NCBI RefSeq assembly: GCF_900107965.1
Contig: NZ_FNVU01000007.1
Coordinates: 1-64,000, forward strand
Direction of reading: 5' to 3'
Length of the DNA stretch: 64,000 nucleotides
From: Actinacidiphila yanglinensis
GTDB taxonomy: Bacteria > Actinomycetota > Actinomycetes > Streptomycetales > Streptomycetaceae
A program made the position numbers and the translations under genes. The notes beneath the pieces were generated by a model. The model was not told the origin of the DNA, made no database searches, and was given only the letters and a program-made list of their open reading frames with translations. Shown one piece after another: positions 35,442 through 44,060 of this stretch (positions are counted from its first letter, which is position 1; every line of letters begins with the position of its first letter).

Positions 35442-36128
35442 TCACGCGGCGCGGAAGCGGTAGCCGAAGCCGCGCACCGTCTCGATGCAGCCGGGGCTGC
35501 CGCCGAGCTTGCCGCGCAGCCGCTTCACGCAGGCGTCCACCAGCCGGACGTCCCCGTGGTAGCTGTGCTCCCACACCAGTTCCAGCAGCTGCTGGCGGCT
35601 GAGCACCTGGCCGGGCGAGGCCGAGAGGGCCAGCAGCAGGCGCAGTTCGGAGGGCGCGAGCGGAACCGGCTCGCCCCGGTAGGTGACCACCAGGGCCGAC
35701 CGGTCGACGACCAGGTCGCCGAAGGTCCGCGGCCGCGGCCGGGTCAGGCCGGTCGCGTCGGGGTCGGTCCGGCGCAGCACCGCCCGCATCCGCGCCTCCA
35801 GCACGCTGGCCCGCACCGGTTTGACCACGTAGTCGTCCGCGCCCGCCTCCAGCCCGACGACCACGTCCACGTCGTCGCCGCGGGCGGTCACGATGATGAC
35901 CGGGACCTGGTCGCGCTCGCGTATGCGGCGGCAGACGTCGAGCCCGGACATGCCGGGCAGCATCAGGTCGAGGACCACCACGTCGGGCCGGTGGGAGCGC
36001 AGCAGGGGCAGCCCCTCCTCGCCCGTGGAGGCGGCCGCCACGACGTGCCCGCGGTGCCGCAGCGCCCACTCGACGGCCCGCCGGACGGCCGGGTCGTCTT
36101 CGATCAGCAGGACGCGGGACACGCGCAT
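35442..36128 (-). CDS. OmpR-family response regulator, AfsQ1-like
   Basis: The 228-residue protein has a receiver domain with IEDDPAVRR, phosphoacceptor Asp54 in VVLDLMLPGMSG, VTARGDD and VVKPVRASVL. The winged helix follows, with LAPSELRLLLALSASPGQVL and recognition helix VRLVDACVKRLRGKL. That helix is nearly the same as AfsQ1 (SRLVDACVQRLRAKI), so the DNA sites may be similar. ATG 36128 fits the family start although no clear ribosome site precedes it. The promoter region contains GTTAC-N6-GTGAC at 36251-36266, a match to the AfsQ1-type box. It could be autoregulated or cross-regulated by AfsQ1. Confidence 0.9.
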   Translation of the reverse strand: MRVSRVLLIEDDPAVRRAVEWALRHRGHVVAAASTGEEGLPLLRSHRPDVVVLDLMLPGMSGLDVCRRIRERDQVPVIIVTARGDDVDVVVGLEAGADDYVVKPVRASVLEARMRAVLRRTDPDATGLTRPRPRTFGDLVVDRSALVVTYRGEPVPLAPSELRLLLALSASPGQVLSRQQLLELVWEHSYHGDVRLVDACVKRLRGKLGGSPGCIETVRGFGYRFRAA

Positions 36129-36250
36129 CAGTATGGGCACGCCGCGCCGCGGGCCAACCCGCGGGAGGGCCGGGCGGGCCATCTGTTGCAGAACGGTCAC
36201 ATGGGCCACCGGACCGCCATCGCCCCCCAACAGGCCACATCCGCCACACC

Positions 36251-36266
36251 GTTACCGATCCGTGAC
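36251..36266. promoter_or_regulatory. GTnAC-N6-GTnAC box upstream of the second response regulator
   Basis: GTTAC-CGATCC-GTGAC lies 123 nt upstream of the regulator start and about 160 nt upstream of the divergent metalloprotease gene, within a 299-bp gap (36129-36427) that has no gene. Chance matches to this short motif are expected, so confidence is moderate. Confidence 0.5.
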
Positions 36267-36427
36267 CGTACGGACCAGGCGCGATCACGTGCCGCGGCGA
36301 GCCTGGAGGCCGCACGCACGGTGCGCGGTCCTCCCCCCTCGACCGCCCGTGCGGGCCGGCGGCACGGGACGGGACCCCAGGGGTCGCGCCGTGCCGCCGT
36401 CGTGCCGGTGATCGGAGAGGACGTGGA

Positions 36428-37282
36428 ATGGGCAGGGCGCGCAGTCGGAGTGCGAGTTCACATGCGGGCGGGCGGGCCCGCACCGGCCGGGGGGCGTACC
36501 TGCTGTTCGGGATGATCTTCCTGGCGCTGCTCGGGGCGACGGTCTACGCGGTGAAGTCGGGCGGTCAGGCCCACGCGGGCACCTCGGCGGCCTCTGCCGC
36601 CCCGGGCGCCCTCCAGGACGGCGCGCCGTCGATCGAGGGCGACACCCCGCCGCAGGAGACGGCCACCCCGAAGGCGACCCCGAAGGCGAGCGCGTCGAAG
36701 CCCGGCACCGCGAAGGTCCCGACCCACGGCACCGGCACGTTCAGCACCGCGGACGCCTCGGCTCAGCCGGTGGGCCACGGTGACATACGCCGCTACGAGG
36801 TCCAGGTCGAGGGCGGCACGGGCGTCGCGTCCGCATCCGCCGCGCGGGAGATCCAGGACATCCTCGGGGACCCGCGCGGGTGGACCGACGACGGCCGCGA
36901 CGGCTTCCAGCTCGTCTCGTCCGGGCCGGCCGACTTCGTGATCAAGATCGCCACGCCCGACACCGTCGACGACATCTGCGGCGCGGCAGGCCTGCACACC
37001 CACGGCGAGGTCAACTGCGACGTCGGTGCCACCGTCGTGGTCAACCTCAAGCGCTGGATCCTCGGCTCGCCCGAGTTCGACGGCCCGATCCACGACTACC
37101 GCGCCCTGATCATCAACCACGAGGTCGGCCACCGCATCGGCCACGGCCACGAGGGCTGCCCCGGCACCGGCAAGCTCGCCCCCGTCATGATGCAGCAGAT
37201 CGACGGCCTGCACGGCTGCAAGGCGAACGCCTGGCCGTACGACAGCAACGGCCACTACATCCAGGGACCGCCGGTCGCCTGA
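36428..37282 (+). CDS. DUF3152-type membrane-anchored zinc metalloprotease
   Basis: The 284-residue protein has one membrane span (YLLFGMIFLALLGATVYAV, about residues 25-43) with a short basic cytoplasmic N-terminus. A Pro/Thr/Ala-rich linker of about 75 residues follows, then an extracellular catalytic domain. The zinc site is NHEVGHRIGHGHEGCPG, an extended HExxHxxGHxH motif. Cys pairs in DICGAAGLHTHGEVNCD and elsewhere may form disulfides. The family is widespread in actinobacteria with unknown substrates. It is divergent from the second two-component triad and may be one of its targets, since the regulatory box lies between them (inference). Confidence 0.85.
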   Translation: MGRARSRSASSHAGGRARTGRGAYLLFGMIFLALLGATVYAVKSGGQAHAGTSAASAAPGALQDGAPSIEGDTPPQETATPKATPKASASKPGTAKVPTHGTGTFSTADASAQPVGHGDIRRYEVQVEGGTGVASASAAREIQDILGDPRGWTDDGRDGFQLVSSGPADFVIKIATPDTVDDICGAAGLHTHGEVNCDVGATVVVNLKRWILGSPEFDGPIHDYRALIINHEVGHRIGHGHEGCPGTGKLAPVMMQQIDGLHGCKANAWPYDSNGHYIQGPPVA

Positions 37283-37314
37283 CCCGGTCCCCCACCCCGG
37301 GGGCGGGCGGTCGA

Positions 37315-38850
37315 TCAGCGGCGCGGGCCGAGCAGGCGGCCGTACAGGTCCAGCAGGGGCGCCGACTCGGTCTGCCAGGACCACTGGCGCAGCACGTCCA
37401 CCCGGTCGTACGCCTTGCGGTAGCGGCGGGGGTTGGTCAGCACCGCGCCGACCGCGCGGACGAAGTCGGCGGTGTCGCGGGCCCGGAACACCTCGCCGTT
37501 GCCGACCTCCAGGGTGGCCGCGGCCATCGCCCGCACGTCGGAGACGACCACCGGCAGCCGGGCGTGCGCGTACTCGTAGTAGCGGGTGGCCAGCACGGTC
37601 TGGTGGTGCGGGAGTTGATGCACCGGCAGCACGCCGATGTCGGCCGAGGACAGGAACGCGGGGACCTCCGGCACCGGTACGTACGGCAGGACGTGCAGCC
37701 GGGCGTGCACCCCCAACTGGGCGGCGCGGTCCAGGAGTTCGGCCAGGTGCGGGTGGTCCGGGTCGGGCACGACGAACGCCGCGTGCAGGTCGTAGAGCTT
37801 GGGCAGCGCCTCGATGACGGTGACCGGGCCGCGGTCGGGGGTGACCGGGCCGGCGTGCACCAGCAGCGGGACGTCGGGGCCGAGCCGGCAGCGGGCCCGC
37901 ACGCCCGCGTCGCGGCTCGCCGGCGCGGAGGTCAGCGGCGGGGTGTTGCGGACGACGGCGGGCAGCGCGGACAGGCCGTGCCGGGCCCGCAGTTCACCGG
38001 CCAGCCGGTCGCCGACGGTGACCACGCCGTCGGCCTCGCGGGCGTACGAGCGCAGCAGCGCCTCGTCCGTGACGGCGGCCCTGCGGGTGGGCGCGGGGAT
38101 GCCCGGGGGCGCGTCCCACACCACCTCGATCCGGTGCCCGGCCCCCTCGGCGCGCAGCGCGGCCCTGATCGCCAGGGCCAGCGCGCGGTGGCCGAGCGCG
38201 TGGATCAGGTGCGGGCGGACCGAGTCGAGCACCGGCCCGTACGCGATCTCCTGGTCCAGCAGGCCCGGGTCCAGGCGGCGCCAGGCACGGCGGCCGAGCA
38301 GCAGGCGGGCGAGCCCGGCGACGAGATCGTCCAGCCGCGCGTCCGGCGTTCCGCGCCGGTGCACCGCGGCCCGGTGCTGGGCGGCCCGCAGGCCGGTCCA
38401 GCCGGCCCGGAGCCCCAGCCGGACCGCGCTCATCGCGTGGCCGGTCCTGGCGAACGCCTGCAACGGCAACGCACGGTGCACCACGTCCAGTTCGGCCGCA
38501 CGCGTGGCCAGCAGGGAGCGGTGGGCGGCGACGAGCGCGGTGCGGCGCTCGTACGACTCGGCGCTGCGGTAGGCCAGCGGCCAGCGCAGCCCAGGGCGGG
38601 GGCGGCGCTCGCGGTACCCGCCCAGGGCGGTGCCCACGGCCACGTGGCGTATCTCGGCGCCCGGTTGCGCCGCCCTCGCGGGAGGCGCGCCGATCAGCGT
38701 GACCTGGTAGCCGGCGGAACGCGCGGCGGCCGCCACGCGCATCGCTCGGGAGTCACCGTCGAGGGCGCCGTCGGTGAGGACGGCCACGCGCAGGGTCGGC
38801 AGGGTTAAGGGCTCCGCCATTCCCGTATCCGACCCCATCGACATGATCAA
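37315..38850 (-). CDS. GT4-type glycosyltransferase
   Basis: The product is up to 511 residues with a two-domain GT-B architecture. The N-terminal domain begins LRVAVLTDGALDGDSRAMRV. The C-terminal domain has LLVHAGPVTPDRGPVTVIEA, DIGVLPVHQLPHHQTVL and the nucleotide-sugar contact ATRYYEYAHARLPVVVSDV. A charged insertion (about residues 150-200) is rich in Arg/Ala. It is predicted to transfer a sugar from a nucleotide donor at the cytoplasmic membrane. It is the last gene of the reverse-strand surface glycan group. Start choice is uncertain among ATG 38850, 38838 and 38820. Confidence 0.8.
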   Translation of the reverse strand: MIMSMGSDTGMAEPLTLPTLRVAVLTDGALDGDSRAMRVAAAARSAGYQVTLIGAPPARAAQPGAEIRHVAVGTALGGYRERRPRPGLRWPLAYRSAESYERRTALVAAHRSLLATRAAELDVVHRALPLQAFARTGHAMSAVRLGLRAGWTGLRAAQHRAAVHRRGTPDARLDDLVAGLARLLLGRRAWRRLDPGLLDQEIAYGPVLDSVRPHLIHALGHRALALAIRAALRAEGAGHRIEVVWDAPPGIPAPTRRAAVTDEALLRSYAREADGVVTVGDRLAGELRARHGLSALPAVVRNTPPLTSAPASRDAGVRARCRLGPDVPLLVHAGPVTPDRGPVTVIEALPKLYDLHAAFVVPDPDHPHLAELLDRAAQLGVHARLHVLPYVPVPEVPAFLSSADIGVLPVHQLPHHQTVLATRYYEYAHARLPVVVSDVRAMAAATLEVGNGEVFRARDTADFVRAVGAVLTNPRRYRKAYDRVDVLRQWSWQTESAPLLDLYGRLLGPRR

Positions 38851-38916
38851 GGGGTTACGCGCGGTTGGCTACCGGGCGAACACCGCCAGGTGCCGCCCAC
38901 GTCAACGGGCGCCCCG

Positions 38917-39975
38917 CTACGTCAGGTTGTGCAGTTCGCGGGCCTTGTCGGTGATGTCGCTCAGGAAGGTGTGGGCGCGGGGGGAGGCCGCGGTGGTCAG
39001 CCATTCCTGGTCGATGTCGCAGACGGTGATCGTGACCCCGGTGCCCGCCAGTGCCAGCGGCAGCGTGTGCACGACGGTCGAGGGGAAGGACAGCACGGAC
39101 CGCCCGATCGGCCCGCGGCGGGCGACGAGTTCGAGCGGGAGGTCGGGCCGGACGATCTCCAGGCCGGTCTCCGCGGCGAGCCGGTGCAGCTTGGCCGGGG
39201 ACTCGCGGCGGTGCGCGAAGTACCGCCGGGCACCGTGGCGTTCGGCCAGCCCGCGGACAACGGTGAGGTAGCGCTCGGGGTCGACCACACCCGTCTCGAC
39301 CAGCGAGGTGCCGATCAGGTCGGTGCCGGACAGCGTGCGGGGCGGCCCGAACCGCCCCCGGGTCCACGCGAACCGGTTCGCCCGCACCGCCATCCCCGGC
39401 GGCGGCGTGGCCGGCATCGCGCTGAACAGCTCGATCCGGTGCCGGCGGCCGGGCGTGAGGTGGCGGCGCGCGGTCCGGGCGAAGAGCCCGAAGGCGACGT
39501 CGCCCGGGGAGCGGCGGCGCCCGCTGCGGTGCCAGCGCACCAGCTTCCCGCCGCGGGCGAGGATCTCGGTGAACTCCATGGTCGCGGTGCCGTCGTCGAC
39601 GACGGTGATGTCCTTCGCCCGGCACAGCGGCAGCAGCACCTGCACCAGGCGGGAGAACGGGTCGCCGATCACCAGCCGCTTCACCCGCAGCAGCGTCGGG
39701 GCCAGCGCGCACGCGGTGCGCAGCAGCCCGCCGCGGCCACCGCGCGCCTCGTACCAGCGCACCAGCGCGCCTTCGTCGCGGGCGAGTTCGGCCATCCGCT
39801 TCAACTGGCCGCGGCTGGTGGGGTCGGCGGGCGAGAGCACGACGATGGTGAGGGGCTCCGCCGGTTCGCCGGGTGCGGCAGGCGGGCGGACGTGCCCCCA
39901 CTCCAGCACGTTGAGCAACTGGACGGGGGACTCGACGAGCGCGACAGCACCCGGTGGGGCGGGCCGATCGGCCAT
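38917..39975 (-). CDS. Polysialyltransferase/capsule-type glycosyltransferase-like protein
   Basis: The 352-residue protein opens VALVESPVQLLNVLEWGH, a start found in sialyltransferase/polysialyltransferase-type GT-B proteins from surface glycan clusters. Further features are LVIGDPFSRLVQVLLP, ITVVDDGTATMEF and a late ARRGPIGRSVLSFPSTVVHT, resembling the CMP-sugar-binding end of such enzymes. ATG 39975 has AAGGA about 7 nt upstream. Adjacent NeuB and NeuA make a CMP-nonulosonic acid a likely donor. The family assignment is from pattern memory and should be treated as probable. Confidence 0.68.
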   Translation of the reverse strand: MADRPAPPGAVALVESPVQLLNVLEWGHVRPPAAPGEPAEPLTIVVLSPADPTSRGQLKRMAELARDEGALVRWYEARGGRGGLLRTACALAPTLLRVKRLVIGDPFSRLVQVLLPLCRAKDITVVDDGTATMEFTEILARGGKLVRWHRSGRRRSPGDVAFGLFARTARRHLTPGRRHRIELFSAMPATPPPGMAVRANRFAWTRGRFGPPRTLSGTDLIGTSLVETGVVDPERYLTVVRGLAERHGARRYFAHRRESPAKLHRLAAETGLEIVRPDLPLELVARRGPIGRSVLSFPSTVVHTLPLALAGTGVTITVCDIDQEWLTTAASPRAHTFLSDITDKARELHNLT

Positions 39976-40033
39976 GAGGGTTCCTTTCGGAAGGCGGCTG
40001 CACGGTTCCGCCGTTGGTGCGGGACCGGGCCCG

Positions 40034-40075
40034 CCGGGCGTTGCGGTCCTTCCGCGGAAGGACCGCAACGCCCGG
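40034..40075. repeat. Perfect 42-bp palindrome between neuB and the downstream glycosyltransferase
   Basis: Both arms are 21 bp with no loop (core GGTCCTTCCG-CGGAAGGACC), extending from CCGGGCG to CGCCCGG. Located within the 196-bp gap of a same-strand gene group, it may form a terminator or attenuator that lowers expression of the two downstream genes. Confidence 0.9.
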
Positions 40076-40171
40076 GGGCGCCGGGGGTACTCCCCTGGTC
40101 TCGCCGGGCCCCGGCCCGCCACCGGCAACTGGTCGGGGAACCGGTGGAAGGCGGCGGCCCGGGCGGGGCCG

Positions 40172-41116
40172 TCAGACCGCGGCGTCGGCCGCCTGCTGCT
40201 CGGCGACCACGCCGGGCACCCGGCGCAGCTTCTTCATCGGGCCCAGCTCGCCCTCGTAGACCTTCTTGACGCCGTCACCGAGGGAGGTCTCGATGATGCG
40301 GATGTCGCGGACCAGGCGCTCCAGGCCCTGGGACTCGACGGAGGCGGCCTGGTCCGAGCCCCACATGGCGCGGTCGAGGGTGATGTGGCGCTCCACGAAC
40401 ACCGCGCCGAGCGCGACGGCGGCGAGCGTGGTCTGCAGGCCGACCTCGTGGCCGGAGTAGCCGACCGGCACGTTCGGGAACTCGGACTGCAGGGTGTTGA
40501 TCATGCGCAGGTTCAGCTCTTCGTGCTTCGCCGGGTACGTCGACGTGGCGTGGCACAGCACGATGTTGTCGCTGCCGAGCACCTCGACCGCGTGCCGGAT
40601 CTGGCGCGGCGTGGACATGCCGGTGGACAGCACGACGGTACGGCCGGTGGCACGCAGCGCCTGGAGCAGCTCGTCGTCGGTCAGGCACGCCGAGGCGACC
40701 TTGTGCACCGGCACGTTGAACTTCTCCAGGAACTCGACCGAGGGCACGTCCCACGGCGAGGCGAACCAGTCGATGCCGCGCTTGCGGCAGTACTCGTCGA
40801 TCGCGCGGTAGCCGTCCTCGTCGAACTCGACGCGGTGGCGGTAGTCGATGTAGGTCATCCGGCCCCAGGGGGTGTCGCGCTCGATCTCCCACTGGTCGCG
40901 CGGGGTGCAGATCTCCGGGGTGCGCTTCTGGAACTTGACCGCGTCGCAGCCCGCGGCGACGGCCGCGTCGATCAGGGCGAACGCGTTCTCCAGGTCGCCG
41001 TTGTGGTTGATGCCGATCTCGCCGGTGATGTACACGGGCTGGCCGTTGCCGATGTGGCGCGAGCCGACGGCACGGAGGTTGGCGGGGAGGGAGGTGGTCA
41101 CGAGGTGTTCCTTCAC
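40172..41116 (-). CDS. neuB: NeuB-family nonulosonic acid synthase lacking the SAF domain
   Basis: The 314-residue TIM-barrel enzyme condenses phosphoenolpyruvate with a six-carbon sugar to a nonulosonic acid (Neu5Ac, Kdn or relatives). Signatures are YITGEIGINHNGDLENA, DAVKFQKRTPEI, FASPWDVPSVEFL, VHKVASACLTDDELL, LSTGMSTPRQI, LCHATSTYPAKHEELNL and VGYSGHEVG, which together carry the PEP- and metal-binding residues. Typical NeuB proteins continue into an antifreeze-like SAF domain for about 340-350 residues in all. Here the chain ends soon after the barrel with a short basic and Ala-rich tail, so the SAF domain is missing. It is followed upstream by the NeuA-HAD gene. Confidence 0.88.
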   Translation of the reverse strand: MKEHLVTTSLPANLRAVGSRHIGNGQPVYITGEIGINHNGDLENAFALIDAAVAAGCDAVKFQKRTPEICTPRDQWEIERDTPWGRMTYIDYRHRVEFDEDGYRAIDEYCRKRGIDWFASPWDVPSVEFLEKFNVPVHKVASACLTDDELLQALRATGRTVVLSTGMSTPRQIRHAVEVLGSDNIVLCHATSTYPAKHEELNLRMINTLQSEFPNVPVGYSGHEVGLQTTLAAVALGAVFVERHITLDRAMWGSDQAASVESQGLERLVRDIRIIETSLGDGVKKVYEGELGPMKKLRRVPGVVAEQQAADAAV

Positions 41117-41186
41117 TACGGGGTTGGGACAGGGGGATGGCGCAGGCCGGAAGGGTTGGGGAGGAAGGGGGACGGCGGCGGGCCGC

Positions 41187-42419
41187 TCAGCGGGCGAGCG
41201 TGGGGCCGAGCAGCCAGGCGGCGATCTCGCGGATCGCGCCGTGGCCGCCGTGGGCGCTGGTCACCGCGCGGGCCGCGGCGCGCACCACGTCATGCGCGCC
41301 GGCCACGGCGACCGGCCAGCCGACCAGGCCGAAGCACGGCAGGTCGTTGACGTCGTTGCCGGCGTACAGGACCCGCTCGGGGGCGATGCCCTGCTCCTCG
41401 CACCACTGCTTGAGCGCGAGGTCCTTGCGGTCGATGCCGTGCAGTACCGGCACCTGGAGCTTGCGGGCGCGGGCGGCGACGACCGGATTGGTCTCGGTGG
41501 ACAGGATCAGGACGGGCACGCCGGCCTTGCGCAGTGCGGCGACGCCGAGGCCGTCGCCCCGGTGCACCGTGACCGCCTCGTGGCCGTCGGAGTCGATCAG
41601 CACCCGGTCGTCGGTCTGGGTGCCGTCGAAGTCGAGGACGACCGCGTCGATGTCGTCGCGGCGCGGGGTGGTGGCACCGGCGTCGAGCAGCGGGGCGAGC
41701 GCGCGGGCCCGCTCCAGGTCGGCCGGCTCGTCGATCTCCAGCACCCGGGCCGGGTCGGTCCACACCAGGCTGGTGCGGCCGAAGAAGCGGTGGCCCGCGG
41801 TGCGGAAGCCGTCGGCGCGCATGCCGTAGACCGCGCCGGTCTCCAGCAGGTCCTGCGGGCGGTCCTGGCGGCGCGGGCGGGTGGTCTTGTCGTGGTTGAC
41901 ACCGACGCCGTTGCCCGCGTCGGTGCCGTCCTCGCGCCAGACGAAGCCGTGGAAGGGCGCGACGGTGTGCGCGGTGTCGGCGCCGCCGTCGGTGATCTCC
42001 GCGACGACACCGTCGAGTTCGTCGCCGGTGATGAACGGGCTGGTGCACTGGACGAGCAGCACCACGTCGGCGGCGGAGCCGCTCATCGCCTCGTACGCGT
42101 CCATGGCGTGCAGTACGGCGGCCTCGCTGGTCGCCGTGTCGCCGGCGATCGCCGCCGGCCGCAGCACCACTTCGGCGCCGGACACCCGCGCCACCTCGGC
42201 GATCGCGGGGTCGTCGGTGGAGACCAGCACGGCGCTGACCCGGCGCGCGGCGGTGCAGGCGCGCACCGCGCGGGCCACCAGGGGCACCCCGCCGACCGTC
42301 GCGACGTTCTTGCCCGGGACGCCCTTGGAACCCCCGCGGGCCGGGATGACGGCGAGGACCCGGGCGTCGGCGGCCGGGGCGCGGGGTGGCTCCCCCGCTG
42401 ACGTGATGGTCTGGGTCAT
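41187..42419 (-). CDS. neuA: CMP-nonulosonate cytidylyltransferase fused to a HAD (KdsC-like) phosphatase
   Basis: The 410-residue protein has two domains. Residues 20-235 form a CMP-sialic acid synthetase: AVIPARGGSKGVPGKNVATV binds CTP, VVLLVQCTSPFIT follows, and ARVLEIDEPADL ends the domain. Residues 255-410 form a C0-type HAD phosphatase like KdsC: nucleophile loop DFDGTQTDD, then LSTETN, KQWCEEQGI and the Mg Asp in YAGNDVNDLPC. The fusion suggests removal of phosphate from a nonulosonic acid 9-phosphate and CTP activation in one protein. With a neighbouring NeuB this favours synthesis of Kdn or a related acid for a teichulosonic acid wall polymer. Confidence 0.87.
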   Translation of the reverse strand: MTQTITSAGEPPRAPAADARVLAVIPARGGSKGVPGKNVATVGGVPLVARAVRACTAARRVSAVLVSTDDPAIAEVARVSGAEVVLRPAAIAGDTATSEAAVLHAMDAYEAMSGSAADVVLLVQCTSPFITGDELDGVVAEITDGGADTAHTVAPFHGFVWREDGTDAGNGVGVNHDKTTRPRRQDRPQDLLETGAVYGMRADGFRTAGHRFFGRTSLVWTDPARVLEIDEPADLERARALAPLLDAGATTPRRDDIDAVVLDFDGTQTDDRVLIDSDGHEAVTVHRGDGLGVAALRKAGVPVLILSTETNPVVAARARKLQVPVLHGIDRKDLALKQWCEEQGIAPERVLYAGNDVNDLPCFGLVGWPVAVAGAHDVVRAAARAVTSAHGGHGAIREIAAWLLGPTLAR

Positions 42420-42570
42420 CGTGCGGCTCCTGTCGTGGCGGTGGTACTGGCCGCGGTCGCGGCGCGGTGCGTCCCGGGGACCGGGTCGGTACGGGGGCGG
42501 CCACCCCCGGCGGGGCCGGCCGGTCGCATCCCGCCACCGGCGGCGCGGGTCACCGCCCCGGGGCCGCTGA

Positions 42571-43875
42571 TCACAGCTGGCCCCAGCGGCGGATGGCCGG
42601 GGCGACGCGCTGGACGCCCTGGCGGTAGGCGGTGCGGGCGGACTTGCGGATCATCCGGCGGGCGGCCTTGCGCACCCGGCTGCTGCCGCCGGTGGCGGTG
42701 GCCGTGCGCACGGTGGGCAGCCCCTCCGGGTCCAGGCCCTGCCGGGCGAGGATGCCCGGCAGGTAGCCGGGGGCGGTGCGCAGCGTGTAGTACGGCGTCA
42801 GTCGCGGCAGCCGGCCGGCGGCGCGCAGGGCGTGCACGCGGGCGCGCAGGTCGGCGTACGGGTCACCGGTGCCCACGCCGTGGGAGGCGGTCCACTCGGG
42901 GTCGGCCTCGGGCAGTCCGCCGTCGTCGAGCTGGTCCCAGGAGGCGAGGCAGCCCGAGCCGAGGAAGTGGTGGTTGCCGAGGGTCTCGCGGATGCCGAGG
43001 TCGGTGAGGATCGCGGTGGGTATGCCGCGGTGCAGCGACTCCAGCGCGGCGGTGGAGCTGACGGTGACCAGCAGGTCGGTGCGGTCGAGCACCTCGCCCA
43101 TCGCGCCGTAGACCAGGGAGACGTTCTCCGGCGGCTCCAGCGACTCCATCAGGTGCTGGTAGGGGTGTTCCTCGATGTGCGTGGTCTGCTCGCCGGGCAT
43201 GCTGCGCAGCTTCACCAGCACCTCGCGGTCGGGGTTCCGGCGGGCGTGCTCGACGGCCCGGCGCAACAGGTAGAGCCGTTCGGGCCGTTCGGCCGGCGCG
43301 GACGGCTGCACGGCGAAGGTGACGGTGAACGGCCGGCTGCTGTCGCGGCGGTACGCGGCGCCGTCGAGGAACGGCAGCGCGGTCTCCACGATGGCGCCGG
43401 TGGGAAAGCCGACCCCTTCGTACACGGACCGGAAACGCAGCGCGTCGTCGGTGCTGTTGGCGAGCACCACGTCGGCGCCGGCCCGCAGCAGCAGGCCGTC
43501 GGTGAGCTTCTCGTAGACCACGCCGACGTAGCCGGTGACCACCACCGGGCGGCGGGCGTGGCCGCGCCAGGCCCGGTCGAAGCCGTGCAGGAAGCACTGG
43601 ATGGTGCCGCCCACACAGGAGACGACCAGCACGTCGCAGGTGTCCGCGCTGATCTCGGCGAGCATCTCCGCGGCGGTCTGCTCGGTCATCGTGTCGGCCG
43701 GAATCCCCAGTTCGGCGAGTTGCCGCGGGGTGGGCGTGGCACGGCCGCGCAGGAAGCGGGCATCGAGCCGCGCATCCGGGTCGATCCGGCGCGCGGTCAG
43801 CGCACCCCACTTCCAGCGGGTGTCCGAATCGGCGATCACCGTGACCCGCAGGGGCAATGACGTACGTTCTGGCAC
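42571..43875 (-). CDS. Putative glycosyltransferase of the surface glycan cluster (DUF6716-like)
   Basis: The 434-residue protein starts (V)PERTSLPLRVTVIADSDTRWKWGAL and has a GT-B-like C-terminal half: MGEVLDRTDLLVTVSSTAALE and HRGIPTAILTDLGIRE resemble the donor-binding site of CMP- or CDP-sugar transferases. The region before it (EVLVKLRSMPGEQTTHIEEH) resembles polysialyltransferase-like proteins. A basic C-terminal tail (RKAARRMIRKSARTAYRQG) may bind the membrane. GTG 43875 keeps the first beta strand intact; longer starts cross the divergent promoter. It heads the reverse group of this cluster. Donor and acceptor are unknown. Confidence 0.7.
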   Translation of the reverse strand: MPERTSLPLRVTVIADSDTRWKWGALTARRIDPDARLDARFLRGRATPTPRQLAELGIPADTMTEQTAAEMLAEISADTCDVLVVSCVGGTIQCFLHGFDRAWRGHARRPVVVTGYVGVVYEKLTDGLLLRAGADVVLANSTDDALRFRSVYEGVGFPTGAIVETALPFLDGAAYRRDSSRPFTVTFAVQPSAPAERPERLYLLRRAVEHARRNPDREVLVKLRSMPGEQTTHIEEHPYQHLMESLEPPENVSLVYGAMGEVLDRTDLLVTVSSTAALESLHRGIPTAILTDLGIRETLGNHHFLGSGCLASWDQLDDGGLPEADPEWTASHGVGTGDPYADLRARVHALRAAGRLPRLTPYYTLRTAPGYLPGILARQGLDPEGLPTVRTATATGGSSRVRKAARRMIRKSARTAYRQGVQRVAPAIRRWGQL

Positions 43876-44060
43876 GTCGCAGACAGTAGGAAGCGGGTGG
43901 GTGGAATGGGCTAATCGAAGGCCAACGGAAGGTAAACAGAATGCCGCTACTTTGCGAGTGATCACCCAGCGCGAGCGAATCACCTTCTCGCCATTCTCCG
44001 TTTACCTGGAAGTACGCAACCGGCAAAGTACCGAGCCGAGCGGCGCCCTAAAGTAATCGC

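Noticed and set aside
38852..38866. GTTACGCGCGGTT near the glycosyltransferase start, partial match to the nucleoside palindrome
   Set aside because: Only the left half matches. The right half has several mismatches, and the gene is unrelated to nucleosides.
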